9,433 nt of DNA from DATJYV01 sp035499415 (GTDB taxonomy: Bacteria > Bacteroidota > Ignavibacteria > UBA10030), in assembly GCA_035499415.1 (NCBI GenBank), contig DATJYV010000065.1, positions 1 through 9,433 of the forward strand, in the 5' to 3' direction. The notes beneath the pieces are model-generated. The model was not told where the DNA came from. It made no database searches and saw only the letters and a program-made list of their open reading frames with translations. This document shows, piece by piece, positions 1 to 7,450 of this stretch. Numbering within the stretch: the first letter of the stretch is position 1; every line of letters begins with the position of its first letter. The position numbers and the translations under genes were made by a program.

Positions 1-3000
1 GTTCCTGTTCTGCATGCCTTCCTGACTCCTTTCGCGGCCCGGGGAAATCCCCCCCAATCCGGCTTTTCGGAGCAGGTCATTGACTCCCTTCAAATCATTT
101 TCGAGGACCTGATTCCACCGCGCCGTCAGCAGTTTCAGCTCTTCTCCGGACTCTGCGATGGCTTTAACCGCCTGCGTTGTCGGCGCCGCATCGGCCTCTT
201 CCACCAGTTCCATCAGCGCGAGCTCGCGCCCGTTGAGCCGGGTCAGGTTCATCTCCCCCTCATCTCTTCCGAATCTCCCCCGTCTCGGCGTACCAGTTCC
301 GCCAAGTGCATTCAATCGGGATTCAAATGCGTCGAGCGAATCCTTCACGATCCGGTCGCTTGTTTTTTCGCCAATCGATTTGATCTGGCTCTGAATGCTC
401 CGGAGTTCTTCGAGCGCGACGTTCGTTGCCGCGTACCCCTCATAACACTGCATCGACATTGAAAACGCCTTCGCAAGGTCGCGCGAGGTCGCCTTCACCC
501 GCGGATCCATCTTCACGGTGAGCGATTCGGTCATCGTATCCTTCCCCGCGGTTAACCGTACTTTATAGACGCCCGGCAACACCGAAGGTCCCATCGGTTC
601 ACTCGGCGTGTCGTGGAAGATCGCAGAGATCGGAATCGACCTGGGCGCTCCTTCCGGAGCCGCATAATGCAGGTCCCAGACAAAGCGGTGCATGCCGGCG
701 CTGGTCGCAAGTACCCGGGGAGGTCGTACCCAGGCAGTCATGACCGTCAGGTCTTTTTCATTGATCACTTCCGGCTGGTCTGCGCTCGAAAACCGGCGGA
801 CGAGCTTGTTCGCCTTGTCAAGAATTTCGAGGACGACCGGTTCCGGCGACGCGGAGTGCAGGGAGTAATCGATTATCGCCCCGTCGGGCGGATTCTCTCC
901 CATCGGCTCGTCGGGTGGAATGGGTGTGTCCGTGTTTGTGCTTCGACGGATGCGGTAAGCCGCAGCGGGTTTGAAGAGATGCGCCCGCGAATCTGATACG
1001 GAAGAGGACAGCTCGCGAAGCGGCGCGATGTCGTCCATGATCCAGAACGAACGACCGTGCGTTCCGAGGACGAGGTCGTTGTCGTGGATGACCAGGTCCC
1101 GAATCGACGTCGCCGGCATGTTCATCTTGAGAGACTGCCAGTGGTCCCCGTCGTCGAACGAGACGTAGACCGCTCGTTCGGTACCCGCAAACAGCAATCC
1201 TTTGCGCTCGCGGTCTTCCCGCACCGCGTTCGTCACTTCGTTGTCCGGGATGCCGTCGACGATCTCCTTCCACGTTTTTCCGCCATCGTGCGTCCGGTAG
1301 ATGTGCGGCCGGAGGTCGTCAAGGCGGATCCGATTGACTGCAGCGTAGGCGGTCTCATCGTCGAAATGGGATGCGACCATCAACGAAACTTTGCTCCAGG
1401 GGGTGAGCTGCGGCGGCGTGACGTTTGTCCAGTTTTTCCCTCCGTCCCGCGTCACGTACATCAATCCATCGTCCGTTCCGGCCCAGATGATGTCGACGTT
1501 CCGGAATGACGGTGCGACGGTATAGATGACTCCGCGGCGCTGCATCGTTTCCATTTCGGCCGTCCGGTAAACGCCGATGCTGGCGGGAACATCCGGTTTC
1601 TCGCGCGACAGGTCCGGGCTGATCACTTCCCAGCTGTCACCGCCGGTTGTCGTCTTGAAAAGAACATTTCCCGCGAAGTAGAGAAGATGCGGTTCAACCG
1701 GGGAGAAGATGACCGGCGCTGTTCTCAGGAACCGGTATTTTCCGCTTCGCACGGCTTCGGGCGAGACGGTTTGCACCTGGCCAGTCGTGCGGTCGAATCG
1801 GGTGATCTTGCCGCCATAGATGAGGTTCGGGTTCAACGGGTCGGGGGCCACGTAACCGTATTCTTCCACGCCGATGGTCTGCCAGTCTCTCCAGGTGATT
1901 GCGCCGTAGTCGCCCCTGCTCGCCACGCCGGCGGAACCGCTCTCCTGCTGTCCGCCGTACACCCAATACGGAAAACGGTTGTCGGTCACGACGTGATAGA
2001 ACTGTGCCGTGGGTTGATTGTACCAGCTGCTCCACGTTTCACCCTCATTCACCGTAACAATGGCGCCCTGGTCGACCCCCAGAAGCATGATGCGCGGGTC
2101 ATCCGGGTTTATCCAGATGCGGTGATAGTCGTCTCCACCCGGAGATCCTTTGAAGGCAAGGAAACTGTTCCCTCCGTCCGTCGACCGGTAGGTGGACGTG
2201 TTTGCCACGTAGACGATGTCCGGATTCTTGGGGTGGACTTTCACTTCTGCAAAGTCGTCGCCGCGGCCCCAAAGCCGTGCCTCGCTGTTTGTGCGGCGCC
2301 AGTGTTCGCCTCCGTCGTCGGATCGATAAATGCCTCCAAGGTCCTGTGCATCGACGGTTGCATAGAGCCGGTTTGAGTCTGACGGGGCGACGGTGAAACC
2401 GATTCTGCCCAGATGCTGTGCCGTCGTCGGAAGTCCGTTTGTCAGCTGACGCCACGTTGAGCCGCCGTCGGTCGACTTGAAGAGTCCGCTCGCCGGTCCC
2501 TGCCACGCTCCGTTTTCCCACGGCCCCTGCCTCGCGGCCCAAAGGTCTGCGTATACTGTTTGCGTATTCAGCGGATTGAAGCCCACCTGAACCGCTCCCG
2601 TGTTCTCATCTTTATACAGTACTTTCTGCCACGCTGCGCCGCCGTTCGTAGATCGATAGACCCCTCGTTCCACATTCGCGCCGTACGGATGTCCCAACAC
2701 GGCAACGAAGACACGATTCGCGTCGTGTGGGTCGACGACGACGGAACCGATCTGTTCACCATCGTTCAAGCCGGTATTCGTCCATGTTTTTCCGCCGTCG
2801 GTCGATTTGTATACGCCATCTCCCACCGAGAGATCGGGGCGTTGGATCCCTTCGCCGCTTCCGACATAAATGATGTTCGGGTCGGATTGAGCAACCGCAA
2901 CATCGCCGACCGAACCGGTCGGTTCCTGGTCAAAGATCGGATTCCACGTTCGCCCGTAGTCCCCGGTTTTCCAGACGCCGCCGTTATTGACGCCGACGTA

Positions 3001-3213
3001 GAAAACTCCCGGCTGGCTCGGAACACCGACGGCGCCCACGGTCCGCCCGGCGCGGAACGGCCCGATGCATCTCCAGCGGAGTTCCTGGAAATATTTCGCA
3101 TCGTATGGCTGAGCAAGAAGAAGCGAAGGAGATATGGTTGCGGATAGAGAAAGAAGGATGAGAGAGCAAGTCGAAAGGGTGAAAACCACGTGGCGGAAAA
3201 TTTTCGAGCTCAT
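1..3213 (-). CDS. Secreted BNR/Asp-box (VPS10/sortilin-like) beta-propeller protein, 3' end cut by window edge
   Basis: An uninterrupted frame of 1071 codons runs from the ATG at 3213 to base 1 with no stop, so the gene leaves the window. An ideal GGAGG lies 6 nt before the ATG and fixes the start. Residues 1-34 form a Sec signal peptide (K4, R7, long hydrophobic core, cleavage near LLLA-QP); the protein is exported. Asp-box motifs (S/T-x-D-G-G-x-T-W type) recur at about residues 82-90, 136-144, 187-195, 246-254, 297-305, 343-351, 387-394, 520-528, 587-595, 640-648 and 684-692, predicting one or two beta-propellers. A beta-sandwich-like stretch (about 785-905) and a helical region (about 906-1055) follow. 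The family is usually labelled 'glycosyl hydrolase' or 'VPS10 domain protein', but its substrate is not established and I see no proven catalytic site. From memory, relatives end soon after a motif like the LLRKAGL at 1047-1053, so only a few residues are probably missing. It is last in the minus-strand gene row. Confidence 0.9.
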   Translation of the reverse strand, partial: MSSKIFRHVVFTLSTCSLILLSLSATISPSLLLAQPYDAKYFQELRWRCIGPFRAGRTVGAVGVPSQPGVFYVGVNNGGVWKTGDYGRTWNPIFDQEPTGSVGDVAVAQSDPNIIYVGSGEGIQRPDLSVGDGVYKSTDGGKTWTNTGLNDGEQIGSVVVDPHDANRVFVAVLGHPYGANVERGVYRSTNGGAAWQKVLYKDENTGAVQVGFNPLNTQTVYADLWAARQGPWENGAWQGPASGLFKSTDGGSTWRQLTNGLPTTAQHLGRIGFTVAPSDSNRLYATVDAQDLGGIYRSDDGGEHWRRTNSEARLWGRGDDFAEVKVHPKNPDIVYVANTSTYRSTDGGNSFLAFKGSPGGDDYHRIWINPDDPRIMLLGVDQGAIVTVNEGETWSSWYNQPTAQFYHVVTDNRFPYWVYGGQQESGSAGVASRGDYGAITWRDWQTIGVEEYGYVAPDPLNPNLIYGGKITRFDRTTGQVQTVSPEAVRSGKYRFLRTAPVIFSPVEPHLLYFAGNVLFKTTTGGDSWEVISPDLSREKPDVPASIGVYRTAEMETMQRRGVIYTVAPSFRNVDIIWAGTDDGLMYVTRDGGKNWTNVTPPQLTPWSKVSLMVASHFDDETAYAAVNRIRLDDLRPHIYRTHDGGKTWKEIVDGIPDNEVTNAVREDRERKGLLFAGTERAVYVSFDDGDHWQSLKMNMPATSIRDLVIHDNDLVLGTHGRSFWIMDDIAPLRELSSSVSDSRAHLFKPAAAYRIRRSTNTDTPIPPDEPMGENPPDGAIIDYSLHSASPEPVVLEILDKANKLVRRFSSADQPEVINEKDLTVMTAWVRPPRVLATSAGMHRFVWDLHYAAPEGAPRSIPISAIFHDTPSEPMGPSVLPGVYKVRLTAGKDTMTESLTVKMDPRVKATSRDLAKAFSMSMQCYEGYAATNVALEELRSIQSQIKSIGEKTSDRIVKDSLDAFESRLNALGGTGTPRRGRFGRDEGEMNLTRLNGRELALMELVEEADAAPTTQAVKAIAESGEELKLLTARWNQVLENDLKGVNDLLRKAGLGGISPGRERSQEGMQNRN

Positions 3214-3219
3214 TTTGTT

Positions 3220-3224
3220 CCTCC
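3220..3224 (-). promoter_or_regulatory. Shine-Dalgarno of the BNR-repeat protein gene
   Basis: On the minus strand this reads GGAGG, 6 nt upstream of the ATG at 3213. It is a near-perfect ribosome binding site and decides the start of the BNR protein, whose signal peptide begins directly there. Confidence 0.85.
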
Positions 3225-3309
3225 GGCTTTGAAGGATTTTTTCAATCATTGTCCATCGAGTCATCGAATCCGTCCTTGTATCAAGTCTTCGATCACCCTT
3301 TGTTCTTCC

Positions 3310-3351
3310 ATTACGTATTTGCAATTCCGCATTCCCTATTCCGTATTCCGC
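3310..3351. repeat. Heptanucleotide tandem array, consensus ATTCCGY (plus strand)
   Basis: Six consecutive 7-bp units in perfect register: attacgt, atttgca, attccgc, attccct, attccgt, attccgc. The last four are close matches to ATTCCGY and the first two are degenerate. The array ends 2 bp from the priA stop codon (3354-3356) and lies in the 140-bp gap before the BNR protein gene. The rest of that gap (3214-3309) shows no convincing promoter or hairpin terminator. The arrangement resembles cyanobacterial STRR heptamers; the function is unknown. Confidence 0.75.
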
Positions 3352-3353
3352 AC

Positions 3354-5888
3354 TCACATCATCCCCTGAGGATCCACGTCGATGATCATCTCCACCTTGC
3401 GATTTCGGCGCGACGATTCGAATTCGCTTCTTGCCTCGGATACAGCCCGGTGCAAAAGCGTCCCCGATGGGTCTTTCGATTTCAGCCCCTTGAGGATCAA
3501 ATGCTTCCTGTACCTGTTCCGGAGCCGCGGGATCGCAGCGTCAGCCGGGCCGAGGAGAATGAAGCTACCGGTTTTGGCTCCGGATGTCAACAGTCCGGCA
3601 AACCGGGCGGATTCCCGGCCGACGTCGCTTTCCAACGCTCCCGAAAACTCCACCAGAATGATCCTCGAGAATGGCGGATAGTCGAGCGCTCTGCGATATT
3701 CAATCTCCTCTTTATAGAAGCCCTCGTAATCGTGCCGGACGACGTGCTTCAGACTGTAATGCCGGGGCTGGAGGGTTTGGACGAGGACTTCGCCGGCGAG
3801 CGCGCTTCGCCCGGCACGTCCGGCGACCTGCGTAAGAAGTTGAAAGGTCGATTCCGAGGCGCGGAAATCGGGGAGGAGCATCTGGGTATCTGCTGAGACG
3901 ACTCCCACGAGCGTGACGCGCGGGAAATCGAGCCCCTTGGCAACCATTTGCGTACCGAGGAGGATATCGGCCCGGCCGTCGCCAAACTGCTCCAGGATTC
4001 TTGCGTGTGCTCCCTTCCTGTTCGTGGTGTCGCGATCCATGCGGACGATTTTCGCGTCCGAAAAAAGTCCTTCGAGCTCGCCTTGAACCTGCTGGGTTCC
4101 AAACGCATAGTATCGCAGGTCGTTCCCTTGACAATCAGGACACGCTGACGGCGGTTTTTTCACGGCTCCGCAGTAGTGACAGCGAAGATTTTTCTTTGAT
4201 GCGTGAAACGTCAGCGGAACGTCGCAGTTGTCGCATCGCTCAACGTGACCGCACTCGAAGCACTCGACGACGTGCGAGAAGCCCCGGCGGTTCTGCAGGA
4301 GGATCACCCCTTCCTTCTTGTTCAATCGCTCGGCGATGTGGTCGCGCAGGATTTTGGACACCGATGACTGCGGAAGCCGCTTCGGGAATTCCGTTCCCGC
4401 TGCCTCGACGTTCGCCTTCGTCTCATCATAGATGCGTTTCTTTTCCCCGGCCATATTGACAACCGAAACCGCGGGGAGCTGTGCGTTGTCGACTCTGCGC
4501 GTGAGCTTGAGCAGCCGATACCTTCCGCTCAGCGCGTTGTGATAGCTTTCAACCGACGGCGTCGCGGAGCCGAGGATGACGACGGCGTTCGATTGCAGCG
4601 CCCGAACGACGGCGACATCGCGCGCGTTGTAGCGGGGGGAGGCGTCGAATTGTTTGTACGACGCTTCGTGCTCCTCGTCCACGACGACGAGACCGAGATT
4701 CCGGAGTGGCGCGAACACGGCCGACCGCGGACCGACGACAATTCTGACCTTGCCTGTGTGTGCCTGCCGCCAGGCATCGTACCGTTCGCCCGAAGAGAGC
4801 TGGCTGTGCATGACGGCGACGTCGCTCCCGAAGTGGGCCTTGAAGCGGCGCACGGTCTGGGGCGTGAGCGATATTTCCGGAACGAGAACGACAGCGGTTT
4901 TCCCCGCCGCGAGCACCTTGCGGATCGCCTCGATGTACACTTGTGTCTTTCCGCTTCCGGTGATGCCGTGAAGAAGAAAGGTCGTGTATGTTCCGCCGGC
5001 GACAGCCCTGTCAATGGCATCGAGCGCCCCGTGTTGTTCGTCGCTTAATTCAAACCTGCCGGGGTTTTCTCCTCCCGCCATCGCCGGCTGACGCAATACT
5101 TCCTGCCTCGAGATCGCAAGAGCGCCCCGCCGCTCCAGAGTTTTTAGGACCGACATCGATGTCCCGGCTTTTTTTAAGAACTCGAGCGCCGATATGGAGG
5201 TGTGCCCGGGTGAAAGACTTTGATGCAGCAGCTCGAGAATCGCATTCTGTTTGTCGCTCAGATGATTCGCCGTACCGACATCCCCGGGTGAATGGATGGA
5301 TGGGATGTTTATGACGCTCTCGAATTTCGTCGACGCCTTCGGCCTCTCCACGACTTCTTCAACTGCAACCCAGCCGCGTTCTGCGAGTTGATGCACTGCC
5401 GCTTGCGCGTTTCTGACTCCCGTTTTCTTCCTCAGCTGCATAACGGTCGGCGATTTTCCTCCGCGCAGGGCCTCGAGAATCTTGCGCTGGCTGCCCGCCT
5501 GCTTCCCAATTTGCCTGAGGCAATCATCGATGTCACTCGCCGTAAATCGAACGACAACGTTCGTGCGAACCGATGCACCGTGAGGGGCCGCGGCTTTCAG
5601 AACGTCACCCCACGAGGCAAGGTAATAGTCGGCGATCCAGCGGGTCAAGTTGAGCAATTCCGGAGAAAATGTGGGTTCAACGTCCAGGACGTCACGAATC
5701 GGCTTGAGGCCCTTAACGCCGGACGACTCCGGAAATTCTACTGCGACGCCTGTCAGCGCCTTCCTGCCGAAAGGAACCAGAACGCGCGTACCTTTTTTTA
5801 GACGCGAAAAAACTTCAGGGGAAGCGATGTAGGTGAACAGGTGATCGATGGGGACGGGGATTGCGACATCGACAAGATGTTGAGTCAT
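3354..5888 (-). CDS. priA: Primosomal protein N' (replication restart DNA helicase PriA)
   Basis: PriA is a superfamily 2 3'-to-5' helicase that recognises abandoned replication forks and reloads the replicative helicase. The 844-residue product contains the N-terminal 3'-DNA-binding region (about 1-100), a winged-helix region, Walker A GITGSGKT (308-315), the DEEH box (404-407), GSATP (440-444), and QNRRG (532-536). Eight zinc-ligand cysteines lie in four C-x2-C pairs (543/546, 552/555, 570/573, 583/586). The C-terminal helicase motifs are GTQMVAKGLDFP (645-656) and QVAGRAGR (687-694). All hallmark residues are present. The start at 5888 (MTQHLVDVAIPVP) is chosen because family homology begins there. 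The frame stays open to an ATG at 6107, but the extra 73 residues are the tail of larC in another frame plus translated heptamer repeat. There is no clear Shine-Dalgarno before 5888. The length is at the upper end for the family, with a modest insertion before the zinc region (about residues 485-510). Confidence 0.96.
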   Translation of the reverse strand: MTQHLVDVAIPVPIDHLFTYIASPEVFSRLKKGTRVLVPFGRKALTGVAVEFPESSGVKGLKPIRDVLDVEPTFSPELLNLTRWIADYYLASWGDVLKAAAPHGASVRTNVVVRFTASDIDDCLRQIGKQAGSQRKILEALRGGKSPTVMQLRKKTGVRNAQAAVHQLAERGWVAVEEVVERPKASTKFESVINIPSIHSPGDVGTANHLSDKQNAILELLHQSLSPGHTSISALEFLKKAGTSMSVLKTLERRGALAISRQEVLRQPAMAGGENPGRFELSDEQHGALDAIDRAVAGGTYTTFLLHGITGSGKTQVYIEAIRKVLAAGKTAVVLVPEISLTPQTVRRFKAHFGSDVAVMHSQLSSGERYDAWRQAHTGKVRIVVGPRSAVFAPLRNLGLVVVDEEHEASYKQFDASPRYNARDVAVVRALQSNAVVILGSATPSVESYHNALSGRYRLLKLTRRVDNAQLPAVSVVNMAGEKKRIYDETKANVEAAGTEFPKRLPQSSVSKILRDHIAERLNKKEGVILLQNRRGFSHVVECFECGHVERCDNCDVPLTFHASKKNLRCHYCGAVKKPPSACPDCQGNDLRYYAFGTQQVQGELEGLFSDAKIVRMDRDTTNRKGAHARILEQFGDGRADILLGTQMVAKGLDFPRVTLVGVVSADTQMLLPDFRASESTFQLLTQVAGRAGRSALAGEVLVQTLQPRHYSLKHVVRHDYEGFYKEEIEYRRALDYPPFSRIILVEFSGALESDVGRESARFAGLLTSGAKTGSFILLGPADAAIPRLRNRYRKHLILKGLKSKDPSGTLLHRAVSEARSEFESSRRNRKVEMIIDVDPQGMM

Positions 5889-5910
5889 CCGATGTGCTTC
5901 GAAGAGCGGC

Positions 5911-6016
5911 GTGGGTTGTGAGTTACGAGTTTCGAGTTTCGAGTTTTGAGTTTTGAGTTGCCAGATTCGATTTTTGAGTTTGTTTCGTGTTTGAGTTTCC
6001 GAATTTTGTATTCCGC
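5911..6016. repeat. Heptanucleotide tandem array TYGAGTT, grading into an ATTCCGC-like unit
   Basis: Seven in-register 7-bp units occupy 5911-5959: gtgggtt, gtgagtt, acgagtt, tcgagtt, tcgagtt, ttgagtt, ttgagtt. After two degenerate units a further ttgagtt lies at 5974-5980. After a register shift come looser units (gtttcgt, gtttgag, tttccga, attttgt), ending in attccgc at 6010-6016, a unit of the other repeat class seen beyond priA. The array fills most of the 131-bp gap between the larC stop (6020) and the priA start (5888). No promoter or terminator is otherwise evident in the gap. Confidence 0.8.
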
Positions 6017-6019
6017 CCG

Positions 6020-7195
6020 CTACTCGACTGATCCTTGAAGTTCCGTCTCCAATCGTTTGTAGACCTCGCGGAGCGGCATCTTCTTTTCCTGTGCGATGCG
6101 CTTGCATTCTTCGAATTCCGGGACGTACGTTTCCTTCCCATCCACCAGAACCACTTTGACTCGCACGTTGCCGAGGGAGGTTGAGAGATTTTTCTCCGTT
6201 CGCTGCAGTTTTCGCCGCTCGACCTGCTGGATGCGGACGCCGAGCGTGGAAGTCTCCCCGAAGATTACGCTCAACACCGAATCCATCTTCGACCTCAGGA
6301 CCAGGGTGGACAGCAGGATGCCGGGTCTTCCTTTTTTCATGATCACCGGGACGAGATAGGCGTCGTGGGCGCCGGCCGCCAGCAACCGTTCCACGACGTA
6401 GGGATAAATTTCGGGATTCATGTCGTCGATGTTCGTCTCGACGCTGACAATTTCATCCACCGCGTAATCCGAAGGCATCTCTCCGATCATAAGACGGAGA
6501 ATGTTGGGAATCTGTTCGATCTCCCGTGTGCCCGCACCGTATCCGACTTCCGTCGTCGTGAATCGTTCTGTGGTGATCACCCCGCGCGAGAGCGCTTTGA
6601 TAAAAGCCGCTCCCGTCGGCGTCGTCAATTCCGCGCTGACGTTGCCGAGGGTCGCCGGGTACCCTTTCAGAATCTCCACCGTCGCCGGCGTGGGGATCGG
6701 CATCCGGCCGTGCTCCGTGTCCACAAACCCTCCGTTTCCCAGACGGACGGGAGAAGAATAGACGGCTTCTATCCCGAAGTGCTCCACGCAAATCGAGGCG
6801 CCGACGATGTCTACGAGCGAATCGACCGCGCCGACTTCGTGAAAGTGAATCTTGTCGATCGTCGTGTTGTGCACCTTCGCTTCCGCCACGCCGATCTCAT
6901 GGAATACCTTCTTCGCCCGCTCTTTGACTTCTGTGCTCAGATCGCCTGCGTCGATGATTTCATTAATGTCCTTGAGATGCCGGTGGTAGTGCGGTTGCTC
7001 GGAAATTATCACCTCGACCGATGTTGCGACGATTCCGCTCCTCGTGACATGCTTCGCCGCAAGCTCGAATCCGTCGAGCCGGAGCTTCTTAAGCTCGGCC
7101 GCAAGGTCGTCGATGCGAAAGCCCGCGCTTACAAACGCACCCAGCGTCATGTCGCCGCTGATGCCGGCAATGGTGTCAAGATATGCGATCTTCAT
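6020..7195 (-). CDS. larC: Nickel pincer cofactor biosynthesis protein LarC (nickel chelatase/insertase)
   Basis: LarC inserts nickel into pyridinium-3,5-bisthiocarboxylic acid mononucleotide (P2TMN), the last step in making the pincer cofactor of lactate racemase LarA and related enzymes. It is a cytoplasmic protein. The 391-residue product has the family landmarks: N-terminal MKIAYLDTIAGISGDM (1-16), a His-containing HYHRHLKDI (69-77), HFHEVGAVDSLVDIVG (117-132), ELTTPTGAAFIK (189-200), VGYGAGTREI (217-226), ETNIDDMNPEIYPYVVERLL (253-272), KKGRPGILLS (287-296) and PEFEECKRIA (359-368). Length is typical. It is one unbroken frame covering both the LarC1 and LarC2 parts, unlike Lactobacillus plantarum, where a programmed frameshift joins them. 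No larA, larB or larE is in the window, so they must lie elsewhere or be absent. There is no recognisable Shine-Dalgarno; a heptamer array runs up to the ATG. The older family label is DUF111/TIGR00299. Confidence 0.93.
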   Translation of the reverse strand: MKIAYLDTIAGISGDMTLGAFVSAGFRIDDLAAELKKLRLDGFELAAKHVTRSGIVATSVEVIISEQPHYHRHLKDINEIIDAGDLSTEVKERAKKVFHEIGVAEAKVHNTTIDKIHFHEVGAVDSLVDIVGASICVEHFGIEAVYSSPVRLGNGGFVDTEHGRMPIPTPATVEILKGYPATLGNVSAELTTPTGAAFIKALSRGVITTERFTTTEVGYGAGTREIEQIPNILRLMIGEMPSDYAVDEIVSVETNIDDMNPEIYPYVVERLLAAGAHDAYLVPVIMKKGRPGILLSTLVLRSKMDSVLSVIFGETSTLGVRIQQVERRKLQRTEKNLSTSLGNVRVKVVLVDGKETYVPEFEECKRIAQEKKMPLREVYKRLETELQGSVE

Positions 7196-7286
7196 GGCAG
7201 GAAGAAGTTTTGAGTGATTAGTTGCGGGCGACGAGCGTTGAGTTTCGAGTTTTGAGTTTCGAGTTTTGAGTTACGGTTTCTGAGTG
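7196..7286. repeat. Heptanucleotide tandem array TYGAGTT abutting the larC start
   Basis: Five near-perfect 7-bp units (ttgagtt, tcgagtt, ttgagtt, tcgagtt, ttgagtt) occupy 7238-7272. Decayed units in the same register extend both ways: attagtt, ttgagtg and agaagtt toward larC, and acggttt and ctgagtg away from it. The 7-bp register counts exactly 13 units from 7286 to the base next to the larC ATG. A 20-bp exact match (7240-7259) to the array on the other side of larC (5934-5953) is in the same orientation. Confidence 0.8.
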
Positions 7287-7395
7287 AAGGAGGGAAGCAG
7301 CTGACTCGTTCGTGTGATTGTCCGTCCTTCCCTTCAATCCCAGGCCGTTATGAACGTCTGCCCCTCTATCCGCTTCGAATCTGAAAACCGGCTCC

Positions 7396-7444
7396 GTTCT
7401 GCCTTCTACTCCTGAGTTCCAGCCCGCGACTTCTGACTCCTTCT
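7396..7444. repeat. Possible decayed heptamer tract (TTCTGAC-like) next to the waaA stop
   Basis: Seven 7-bp blocks, gttctgc, cttctac, tcctgag, ttccagc, ccgcgac, ttctgac and tccttct, show weak agreement with TTCTGAC. This could be a degenerate relative of the clearer arrays nearby, or chance. The stretch between it and the larC-proximal array (7287-7395) holds no gene, promoter or terminator that I can support. Confidence 0.35.
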
Positions 7445-7450
7445 TCCCCG

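Noticed and set aside
1687..2376. A 229-residue plus-strand open frame
   Set aside because: It is antisense to the BNR protein gene, whose frame is continuous with clear Asp-box repeats and a Shine-Dalgarno.
3259..3295. Short inverted repeats (for example CTTG-ATA-CAAG) in the gap before the BNR gene as a terminator
   Set aside because: The stem is only 4 bp and no T-run follows, so it is not a credible intrinsic terminator.
3249..3896. A 215-residue plus-strand open frame spanning the ATTCCGY repeat
   Set aside because: It starts in the repeat gap and continues antisense to the priA C-terminus; no family resemblance.
5911..5980. CRISPR array
   Set aside because: Units are 7 bp and contiguous, with no unique spacers of constant length and no cas genes.
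3354..6107. PriA of 917 residues starting at 6107
   Set aside because: The first 73 residues come from an alternative frame of the larC 3' end and from heptamer repeats; conserved PriA sequence begins at 5888.
6365..7213. A 282-residue plus-strand open frame
   Set aside because: It lies wholly antisense to larC, is Arg/Asp/Val-rich as expected of a GC-rich shadow frame, and matches no family.
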